DNA from: Clostridia bacterium
GTDB taxonomy: Bacteria; Bacillota; Clostridia; HGM11514
NCBI GenBank assembly: GCA_900757255.1
Contig: CAAENE010000230.1
Span: 1 to 12,479, forward strand
Length of the DNA: 12,479 nt
Direction of reading: 5' to 3'
The translations under genes were made by a program, and so were the position numbers. Below are positions 5,794-12,479 of the stretch, one piece after another; the stretch's first letter is position 1, and every line of letters begins with the position of its first letter. The notes beneath the pieces are model-generated. The model worked only from the letters and a program-made list of their open reading frames with translations, was not told the DNA's origin and searched no databases.

Positions 5794-5838
5794 TGAAAAA
5801 AATCAAAAAGTTTTGGGGCGGGAATCAACTCCCGCCCC
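5794..5838 (-). terminator. Terminator after fbp
   Basis: A perfect 9-bp GC-rich stem, GGGGCGGGA (minus strand, 5830-5838) with TCCCGCCCC (5815-5823), around a 6-base loop. AAAAC and then two T runs follow. The T runs are separated from the stem by about five bases, so efficiency is less certain, but it stands exactly at the end of the polC operon. Confidence 0.7.
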
Positions 5839-5852
5839 GACATAAACACGAT

Positions 5853-7838
5853 TTAGGCATTCCGTCCATCCTCGCGGATGATACCGTTTTGATATGCTTT
5901 GAGCAGCAGCTTTAATTCAATGATCTTTTTGCGCAGTTCGGTACCGGTATCGGTATCCTTGACCTTTTTGCGGTCTACCACCTTTTCCACCACCATAAAG
6001 GAGGAATGAATATCGATTTCTTTGGTAATGGCCTCCTGAACGGATACAAATGGCTGATGAGCGACAAGCAGCATTCCATAGGAGTTGTAAATCAGCGTGT
6101 AACCTGCAATTCCGGTTTGAGATTGATATGCCTTAGACAATCCGCCGTCGATGACCATCAGCCGGCCGCCGGCTTTTAGCGGGCTTTCGCCCTTTTTGAT
6201 TTTGACCGGCACATGCCCGTTGATAATATGCGCTTCGCTGTCGGCGGATAACCCGAAATGATGCAGGATTTTCACACAGGTTTCCTCGTCCTCAATATAT
6301 TGATAGTAAGGGTCTTTTATCTCTGCCGCCGCTGCCTTGTCAGCAACAAAGCTCCGTTCAAACAAACCGTTTTTGTCCTTACCATACAGAGGGGAACGGT
6401 ACCCGCACCACAGATACCACAAAAAGTCCTCCCCACTCTGCTTTTCCGCTGTGCCGGGGCTGGCAAAATACCCCTGCCGCGCTTTCATTTCCGCAAAATC
6501 CATCAGCGCCTTGCCGGACAGCTTCTGCCCTTCAAATTCCTTTTCATGGAAGCTGCCGTCCTCATTGAGCGGGATACAGCCATGATACAGCAGGTTACCG
6601 TTAAAGGTCTTATACATGCTGCCTGCCTTATACAAAAAGGAGATGTGTCTTTGCAGACGTGCATTGTGCTTAAAGGACAGCTTTAATTTGTTCATGATAT
6701 CCTGCTCTTCAGCCGTCAGCTCATATGGATTTTTCGGGTCAACCGTCGGGAAATGGCAGTCAATCAGCGGATAGGTCTTACTTCCTACTTTGACGGTCAG
6801 ATTTTCATAATCAATCTTGTCCAGCAGGAGGCGTTTGTCCATATCAAACTGCGGGTTGCGTTTGATGATCTGCCCCTCCAGCTTAAACTGTATCATAATG
6901 ATCGCCTTATACATTTTAGAAATCAGGGTCATGTCTTTTTCATTGCATTCGATATGCTCCAGGTTTTTAGGCAGGAACCGTTCGCATTCCTCTTTGCGGT
7001 ACATCTCGTTTGCAAAGGTGGACAGCTGGCGCAGCGAGATACCATACCCCTCCTCCAGGGTGTCGAGATTGTTGTACCGCGCAGCGATACCGATCACATT
7101 GGCAATACAGGCAAGCGAACCTGCCGCGGCGCCCATCCATAAAATATCATGGTTGCCCCACTGGATATCGACGCTGTGATAGTTCATCAGTGCATCCATA
7201 ATGATATCAGCGCCAGGCCCTCTGTCAAAGACATCCCCAATGATATGCAGACGGTCAACTGCCAAGTGCTGTATCAGCCTGGACAGCGCAATAATAAACG
7301 CGTCCGCCCGCTCCAATTCTATAATTGAATCGATGATCTGTTCATAATAATCATCTTTGTTGGAATATTGGTCATTATTTTGCAGGAGTTCCTCCAAAAT
7401 ATAGGCAAAATCCTTAGGCATGGCCTTTCTGACCTTGCTTCGCGTATACTTGGACGCAATCACCCGGCAGACTTCAATGAGACGGTACAGGGTGATTTTA
7501 TAAAAATCCTTGAGGTTGTCCGCGTCCTCTTTCAGCAGTTCCAGCTTTTGTTCCGGATAATAAATCAGGGACGCTAATTTTTTGCGTTCCGCGTCGGTTA
7601 TAGTATTTTTAAAGATATCGTCGATTTTCCGGCGGATAACGCCCGAACCGTTTTTCAGGATATGAAGAAAGGATTCGTATTCCCCATGCAGGTCGGACAT
7701 AAAATGCTCGGTTCCCTTGGGAAGGTTTAAGATTGCCTGCAGGTTGATAATTTCAGTCGCCGCCTCCTGAATGGTAGGGTATTTTTCCGATAAAAGCGTG
7801 TAGTATTTCAGGTTTTCCTGGATTTTGTCGATTGACAT
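5853..7838 (-). CDS. fbp: Class III fructose-1,6-bisphosphatase
   Basis: A 661-residue FBPase of the class III type found in Firmicutes. It removes the 1-phosphate from fructose 1,6-bisphosphate, the committing step of gluconeogenesis, and is built on a calcineurin-like metallophosphatase fold. Metal-site motifs are intact: SDLHGE (48-53), GDVFDRG (201-207), GNHD (228-231) and, near the end, NGHVP (540-544). Length is normal for the family. The start is ATG 7836-7838 (MSIDKIQENL), with an AAGGGTG ribosome binding site 6 bases upstream. An in-frame start at 7886 would add 16 residues and overlap the preceding gene. Only 5 bases separate it from the dehydrogenase stop, and its ribosome binding site lies inside that gene's last codons, which suggests translational coupling. 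No mutation or truncation was seen. Confidence 0.96.
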   Translation of the reverse strand: MSIDKIQENLKYYTLLSEKYPTIQEAATEIINLQAILNLPKGTEHFMSDLHGEYESFLHILKNGSGVIRRKIDDIFKNTITDAERKKLASLIYYPEQKLELLKEDADNLKDFYKITLYRLIEVCRVIASKYTRSKVRKAMPKDFAYILEELLQNNDQYSNKDDYYEQIIDSIIELERADAFIIALSRLIQHLAVDRLHIIGDVFDRGPGADIIMDALMNYHSVDIQWGNHDILWMGAAAGSLACIANVIGIAARYNNLDTLEEGYGISLRQLSTFANEMYRKEECERFLPKNLEHIECNEKDMTLISKMYKAIIMIQFKLEGQIIKRNPQFDMDKRLLLDKIDYENLTVKVGSKTYPLIDCHFPTVDPKNPYELTAEEQDIMNKLKLSFKHNARLQRHISFLYKAGSMYKTFNGNLLYHGCIPLNEDGSFHEKEFEGQKLSGKALMDFAEMKARQGYFASPGTAEKQSGEDFLWYLWCGYRSPLYGKDKNGLFERSFVADKAAAAEIKDPYYQYIEDEETCVKILHHFGLSADSEAHIINGHVPVKIKKGESPLKAGGRLMVIDGGLSKAYQSQTGIAGYTLIYNSYGMLLVAHQPFVSVQEAITKEIDIHSSFMVVEKVVDRKKVKDTDTGTELRKKIIELKLLLKAYQNGIIREDGRNA

Positions 7839-7843
7839 ATCTT

Positions 7844-8791
7844 TCACCCTTTCACAACATTTTTTGGGGTTCCTTTTAAAAAGCAATCAATATTTTCCGT
7901 CACGGTCTGAATCAATCTGACGCGCGCATCATAGCCGGCCCACGCGATATGTGGTGTGATAATACAGTTTTTTGCACCAATCAGCGGATTTCCATCCTTA
8001 GGAGGTTCCTGTGACAGTACATCTACTCCCGCGCCGGCAATTCTGCCGCTGTTGAGCGCGTCAGCCAAATCCTGCTCGCAGATCAGCGGCCCGCGGCCGG
8101 TGTTGATAATGACCGCACTCTGTTTCATCAGGGCAATACTGTCCCGGTTAATGATACCCTCAGTCTGCGGCGTCAGGGGACAATGCAGCGAAATAATATC
8201 AGACGTCCGGAACAGTTCCTCACGCTTTACAAAGAGAAAAGTGCTTTCCTTTTTCGTTCTGGAATGAATCAATACACGCATCCCAAAAGCGTCCGCGATT
8301 TTGGCTACTCTTTGTCCGATTTGCCCATAGCCGACCACGCCAAAGGTTTTTCCCGACAGCTCACAAACCGGATAGGTGCCGAACGAAAAATCGGGACAGC
8401 TTTCCCAAACGCCCTTTTGCACGTCCTCATTGTACCGGTAAAGCTGGTTATAGAGATGGAGTATCATTGCAAATACATGCTGTGCAACCGCATCGGTAGA
8501 ATAGCCCGGTACATTCGTCACAACGATGCCGCGCCTTGCAGCCTCAGCAACGTCGACAATATTGTATCCTGTCGCCAGCACGCCGATGTATTTCAGTTTT
8601 GGCAGTTTAACAAGAGTCTCCGCGTTCAGCGGAACCTTGTTGGTCAGCACGATTTGTGCGTCCTTTGCCCGCTCTATGATTTGGTCAGGAGCCGTTCTGT
8701 CATGGACGGTAAGCTCTCCGAATTGCCTGAGACCGTCCCAGGATAAATCGCCCGGATTTGCGGTAAACCCGTCCAGAATTACAATTTTCAT
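7844..8791 (-). CDS. D-2-hydroxyacid dehydrogenase (glycerate/hydroxypyruvate type)
   Basis: A 315-residue NAD(P)-dependent oxidoreductase interconverting a 2-oxoacid and a D-2-hydroxyacid in the cytoplasm. The Rossmann motif GYGQIG (154-159) and the family's catalytic set are present: R233 in INTGRGPLI, E262 in LSQEPP and H281 in TPHIAWA. The overall pattern, including GVLATGYNIVD (70-80), is closest to glycerate/hydroxypyruvate reductases, but the substrate cannot be fixed. At the tip of the second beta strand the sequence is IHSRTKK, without the usual aspartate of NAD-specific enzymes, so NADPH use is possible. The ATG has a full GGAGGAT ribosome binding site. It begins 9 bases after the polC stop and is followed by fbp after 5 bases, so it is the middle gene of the operon. 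Confidence 0.93.
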   Translation of the reverse strand: MKIVILDGFTANPGDLSWDGLRQFGELTVHDRTAPDQIIERAKDAQIVLTNKVPLNAETLVKLPKLKYIGVLATGYNIVDVAEAARRGIVVTNVPGYSTDAVAQHVFAMILHLYNQLYRYNEDVQKGVWESCPDFSFGTYPVCELSGKTFGVVGYGQIGQRVAKIADAFGMRVLIHSRTKKESTFLFVKREELFRTSDIISLHCPLTPQTEGIINRDSIALMKQSAVIINTGRGPLICEQDLADALNSGRIAGAGVDVLSQEPPKDGNPLIGAKNCIITPHIAWAGYDARVRLIQTVTENIDCFLKGTPKNVVKG

Positions 8792-8800
8792 CTTATCCTC

Positions 8801-11800
8801 CTATCCCATCATATCAAAGAGACTTACCTGGCTGCTCTTGGGCATACCGTTCAGAATCCCCTGATTTTCCATGATTTCTATAATCGTCTTGGACAGTTTT
8901 GAACGTACCTGTAAATCGTCCACCGACATGAACCGCTCTTCATTGCGTGCTTTTACCACGTTTTCCGCCGCGGTTTCTCCAAGGCCTGCAATTGCGTTGA
9001 GCGGCGGCAGAATTTTTCCGTCCTTGATCTTGAACTTTTTCGCTTCTGATTCATATAAATCAATTCCCAGAAATTCGTATCCGCGGCTGTACATTTCAAG
9101 GCACATCTCCAAAATGGTCATCATGCTTTTTTCCTTCTGGCTGAGCTTACCGTCAATGCGGTTCAGCTCGTCAATGGTATTTTTGACCCTTTGTACGCCG
9201 AAAATCATCTTTTCTGCGTCGAAATCATCTGCACGAACCGTAAAATAGGTCGCATAGTATTCCAGCGGATAATGCACCTTGCAGTAAGCAATGCGGAACG
9301 CCATAGTGACATAGGCGACCGCGTGGGCTTTTGGAAACATGTATTTGATCTTTTTACACGAATCGATATACCATTCAGGAACATCATTCTCCCGCATCAG
9401 ACTTTCGTATTCCTCGGTGAGGCCCTTCCCTTTGCGGACAGCCTCCATGATTTTGAAAGATTCCTTTTTAGGCAGTCCCATACGAATCAGGTCGGTCATG
9501 ATATCGTCACGCGTACAGATGGTGTCCTTGAGTTCAATTCCCTGCGCAATCAGGTCTTTAGCGTTATTCAGCCAAACGTCTGTACCATGGGATAATCCGG
9601 AAATACGAACCAGCTCTCCAAAGGTTTTGGGCTTGGTGTCCACCAGCATTTCCCGTACAAATTTCGTTCCGAATTCCGGAACACCATAGGTGCCGACCGG
9701 TGAATTGATCTGCTCGGGCGTCACACCCAGCGCATCGGGTGATAAAAACAGGCTCATGGTTTCGGGGTCGTCCAGCGGAATCTTTTTTGCGTCCAACCCG
9801 GTCAAATCCTCTAACATTCTTATGACCGTCGGGTCATCATGACCCAGAATATCGAGCTTTAGCAGACGGCCGCTGATAGAATGATAGTCAAAATGGGTGG
9901 TGATGATACCGCTGTCCCGATCGTCCGCCGGATGCTGAATCGGCGTAAAATTATGAACATTGTTGTCGCGCGGCACGATCATAACGCCGCCCGGGTGCTG
10001 TCCGGTCGTCCTCTTAACGCCTGTGCAGCCCTTGACCAGACGGTCAATTTCAGCATTATTGATATTCTTTTCCCGGACCTCCATATACTTTTTCACAAAG
10101 CCATACGCTGTTTTCTCGGCAATGGTGCCAATCGTTCCGGCGCGGAACACATTTCCCTCGCCGAACAGTTCTTCGGTATATTTATGGGCAACAGGCTGGT
10201 AATCGCCCGAAAAGTTCAGGTCGATATCAGGCTCCTTATCGCCGTCAAAACCCAAAAAGGTTTCAAAGGGGATATCATGCCCGTCCTTTTTGTATTTGGT
10301 ACCGCATTTGGGGCAGATTTTATCCGGCATATCGAATCCGGAGGAAAAGCTGCCGTCGGTGATAAATTCACTGTTTTTGCAGTTAGGGCAAATATAATGC
10401 GGTTCCAACGAATTCACCTCGGTAATCCCCGCTAAAAAGGCAATCAGGGAGGAACCGACACTGCCCCGCGAGCCTACCAGATATCCGTCCGACAGGGACT
10501 TTGATACCAGCTTTTGGGCAATCATATACATAACCGCAAACCCATGCTTGATAATGGAATTGAGTTCTTTGTCCATTCTCTGCTGAACAATATCGGGCAG
10601 CTCGTCCCCGTAAATTTCACGCGCCTTGTCATAGGACATTCTGAGGATATCGTCCGCCGCGCCCTCAATTTCAGGCGGATAGGTGCCGTCCGGAACTGGA
10701 AGGATTTCTTCGCACATATCGGCCAGCTTGTTGGTATTTGTTACGACGATTTCATACGCTTTCTCGCGCGGCAGATAGGTAAACTCGTCCAGCATTTCGT
10801 TAGTTGAGCGGTAATACAGCGGCGGCTGATAAGCCGCGTCGGCAAAGCCCTGTGCTGTCATGATAACCTCGCGGAAGATAGCGTCCTCAGGGTTCAGAAA
10901 ATGCACGTCGCAGGTCGCAACCACCGGCTTTTTGTAATAGTCTCCCAATTCAATGATTTTTTTATTCAGCTCCTGCAGGCCCTCAGGCCCGTTCACCGTC
11001 CCATTCCGAATCATAAATTCGTTGTTCATCAGAGGCTGTATTTCATAGTAATCATAAAATTTCGCAATATCGTTTATTACATTATTGGGCTTGTTTTCCA
11101 CCAGCGCGCGGTACAGCTGTCCCGCCTCGCAGGCGGAACCGATCATCAGCCCCTCCTTATATTTTAAGTAGAGGCTTTTTGGCACCCTTGGCTTTTTATA
11201 AAAATAGTTTAAATGGGATTGTGAAACGATATTATAAAGATTGAACAATCCCTGATAGTTCTTCGCAAGAATAATCGCATGATAGGAGGGCAGCTTTGAG
11301 GTATCCGCATTTTCCGAAAAAGCGGCGTTGATTTGCTCAATTTGTTCAATGCCCTTTTCTTTCAGCATGCCGATAAACCGGATAAAGATAAGCGCCGTCA
11401 CTTCTGCATCGTCCACAGCCCTGTGATGGTTTTCCAGTTTGATATTGAGGTGGTCTGCCACTAAATTCAGCTTATGCCGCTTTAAATCGGGCAAAAGATT
11501 ACGGGACAGGTCGACGGTATCCAGAATAGTGTTACGAAATGTATTGCCCCGGTCCTCGCAGGCTTTATTGATAAATCCGGTATCAAACATCGCGTTGTGC
11601 GCAACAACAGGTGCCTCGCCCACAAATTCCAAAAACTGCGGGAAGACCGTATCAAGATCAGGTGCGTCCTTCACCATTGCGTCGGTGATGCCGGTTAGCT
11701 GGGTAATTTTATCGGGTATTGGGATTTTCGGATTGACAAAAGTCGAAAAACGGTCGATAATCTCTGCATTTTTCACCTTTACCGCACCGATTTCAATAAT

Positions 11801-12479
11801 CGTATCGTTCTGGGAGCTGAGGCCGGTCGTCTCCAAATCAAATACCACAAATTCACCGGTAAGCGGACCTGTCCCATCTCCGTATACAATCGTTTTGCAG
11901 TCGTCAACAAAATACGCCTCAACGCCGTAAATCATCTTGACACCGTTTTTCTTGCCGGCGATATGCGCATCCGGAAACGCCTGCAAAACGCCATGGTCGG
12001 TCACTGCCAGCGCCTTATGTCCAAAATGCGCCGCCTGCTTTACCAAATCACCGATCGACGCAAAGCCGTCCATAGCGCTCATCTTGGTATGGCAGTGCAG
12101 CTCTACCCGCTTCTCCTCCGCAGTGTCTTCCCTGCCCGGGATATTGATTTCAACAGCATCCCGCACCATGACAATAGTTTCGCGTTCATAGGAATCATAC
12201 TGCATGTCCCCCCGCACGCGTACAGCCATACCGGATTTGATAGAAAACACCTGTTCTTTGTTTTTCTGGTCGGTGATAATTTTACATTTGAGCGAATAGT
12301 GATTATCGGTAATACAGAATATGTACAGCATCCGGTTATTGCGAAGCTCACGGCTGTCAGTGTTAAAGACAAACCCTTCTAAAATAACGCGTCCGGAATT
12401 CATATCCACCTCAGTAATGGAATCCACCTCGCCTGTAAAGGGTTTGCCAAACAAAGCGCCGCCGTTATTGACAACAACC
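8801..12479 (-). CDS. polC: DNA polymerase III, PolC-type alpha subunit (5' end outside window)
   Basis: The main replicative polymerase of low-GC Gram-positives, with proofreading built in. 1225 residues are visible and open to the right edge; PolC is usually about 1440, so roughly 200 N-terminal residues are missing. In window numbering, an OB fold (about 15-115) is followed by a PHP domain (H128, H130, D161, H162, later D524 and H526). An inserted DnaQ-like exonuclease interrupts the PHP (D214, E216, D299, H352, D357). The polymerase core has a PolC zinc site (C697, C700, C722, C725) and catalytic aspartates D751 and D753 in PDIDLNFSG, with D876 in KLDILGHDDP. A helix-hairpin-helix is near 1160-1178. 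The C-terminus has clamp-binding QVSLF (1217-1221). All catalytic residues are intact. The dehydrogenase and fbp genes follow in the same operon; the promoter lies outside the window. Confidence 0.98.
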   Translation of the reverse strand, partial: VVVNNGGALFGKPFTGEVDSITEVDMNSGRVILEGFVFNTDSRELRNNRMLYIFCITDNHYSLKCKIITDQKNKEQVFSIKSGMAVRVRGDMQYDSYERETIVMVRDAVEINIPGREDTAEEKRVELHCHTKMSAMDGFASIGDLVKQAAHFGHKALAVTDHGVLQAFPDAHIAGKKNGVKMIYGVEAYFVDDCKTIVYGDGTGPLTGEFVVFDLETTGLSSQNDTIIEIGAVKVKNAEIIDRFSTFVNPKIPIPDKITQLTGITDAMVKDAPDLDTVFPQFLEFVGEAPVVAHNAMFDTGFINKACEDRGNTFRNTILDTVDLSRNLLPDLKRHKLNLVADHLNIKLENHHRAVDDAEVTALIFIRFIGMLKEKGIEQIEQINAAFSENADTSKLPSYHAIILAKNYQGLFNLYNIVSQSHLNYFYKKPRVPKSLYLKYKEGLMIGSACEAGQLYRALVENKPNNVINDIAKFYDYYEIQPLMNNEFMIRNGTVNGPEGLQELNKKIIELGDYYKKPVVATCDVHFLNPEDAIFREVIMTAQGFADAAYQPPLYYRSTNEMLDEFTYLPREKAYEIVVTNTNKLADMCEEILPVPDGTYPPEIEGAADDILRMSYDKAREIYGDELPDIVQQRMDKELNSIIKHGFAVMYMIAQKLVSKSLSDGYLVGSRGSVGSSLIAFLAGITEVNSLEPHYICPNCKNSEFITDGSFSSGFDMPDKICPKCGTKYKKDGHDIPFETFLGFDGDKEPDIDLNFSGDYQPVAHKYTEELFGEGNVFRAGTIGTIAEKTAYGFVKKYMEVREKNINNAEIDRLVKGCTGVKRTTGQHPGGVMIVPRDNNVHNFTPIQHPADDRDSGIITTHFDYHSISGRLLKLDILGHDDPTVIRMLEDLTGLDAKKIPLDDPETMSLFLSPDALGVTPEQINSPVGTYGVPEFGTKFVREMLVDTKPKTFGELVRISGLSHGTDVWLNNAKDLIAQGIELKDTICTRDDIMTDLIRMGLPKKESFKIMEAVRKGKGLTEEYESLMRENDVPEWYIDSCKKIKYMFPKAHAVAYVTMAFRIAYCKVHYPLEYYATYFTVRADDFDAEKMIFGVQRVKNTIDELNRIDGKLSQKEKSMMTILEMCLEMYSRGYEFLGIDLYESEAKKFKIKDGKILPPLNAIAGLGETAAENVVKARNEERFMSVDDLQVRSKLSKTIIEIMENQGILNGMPKSSQVSLFDMMG

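Noticed and set aside
7839..7886. N-terminal extension of fbp
   Set aside because: This in-frame extension would overlap the dehydrogenase gene and lacks a ribosome binding site, while ATG 7836-7838 has a well-placed one and matches the usual family start.
9881..10435. Long open frame antisense to polC
   Set aside because: It lies wholly opposite the conserved PolC core, has no ribosome binding site, and its product resembles no family. It is best explained as a shadow of the polC codons. The same applies to other antisense frames across polC, fbp and the nuclease-helicase gene.
1..12479. CRISPR array, insertion sequence, prophage or integrase
   Set aside because: No regularly spaced repeats, transposase motifs, terminal inverted repeats or phage genes were seen on either strand.

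Overview
The window reads as ordinary chromosome from a Gram-positive anaerobe, most likely a gut-type clostridium of the Ruminococcaceae/Oscillospiraceae kind. The main pointers are a PolC-type replicative polymerase, a class III fructose-1,6-bisphosphatase, a PaaK plus ACT-domain pair, consensus sigma-A promoters with AGGAGG-like ribosome binding sites, and occasional GTG/TTG starts. Species cannot be fixed from the sequence alone.

Layout, left to right. 1-678 (+): the 3' end of a phenylacetate-CoA ligase gene (paaK), then a tandem ACT-domain protein, closed by a bidirectional terminator (686-717). 731-3892 (-): one 1053-residue protein that joins an endonuclease Q-like PHP nuclease to a UvrD/PcrA-type helicase and ends in a sliding-clamp-binding peptide. 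3893-5386: a cluster of small genes. These are a 47-residue protein with its own terminator, a cysteine-rich three-helix membrane protein, an unrecognised 81-residue protein, and a divergent XRE-type regulator that shares a repeat-studded control region with it. 5387-5726: a GC-rich, strongly structured non-coding element, then tRNA-Thr(CGT) on the minus strand with a near-textbook promoter and terminator. 5794-12479 (-): an operon read right to left, polC (5' end outside the window), a D-2-hydroxyacid dehydrogenase and class III fbp, with gaps of 9 and 5 bases and a terminator after fbp.

How the parts relate. The polC operon couples chromosome replication with two central-carbon enzymes; the tight spacing suggests co-transcription and translational coupling. 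The nuclease-helicase fusion and PolC both end in the same kind of clamp peptide (QLSLF and QVSLF), so both probably dock on the DnaN beta clamp. This would place repair of deaminated bases close to the replication fork. The paaK-ACT pair is probably the tail of an aromatic 2-oxoacid (indolepyruvate-type) fermentation cluster to the left of the window.

The best candidates for something under-described are the EndoQ-UvrD-clamp architecture, the XRE/81-residue divergent pair with its repeated GTATTC sites, and the structured element beside the tRNA. No CRISPR array, insertion sequence, phage gene or integrase was seen.
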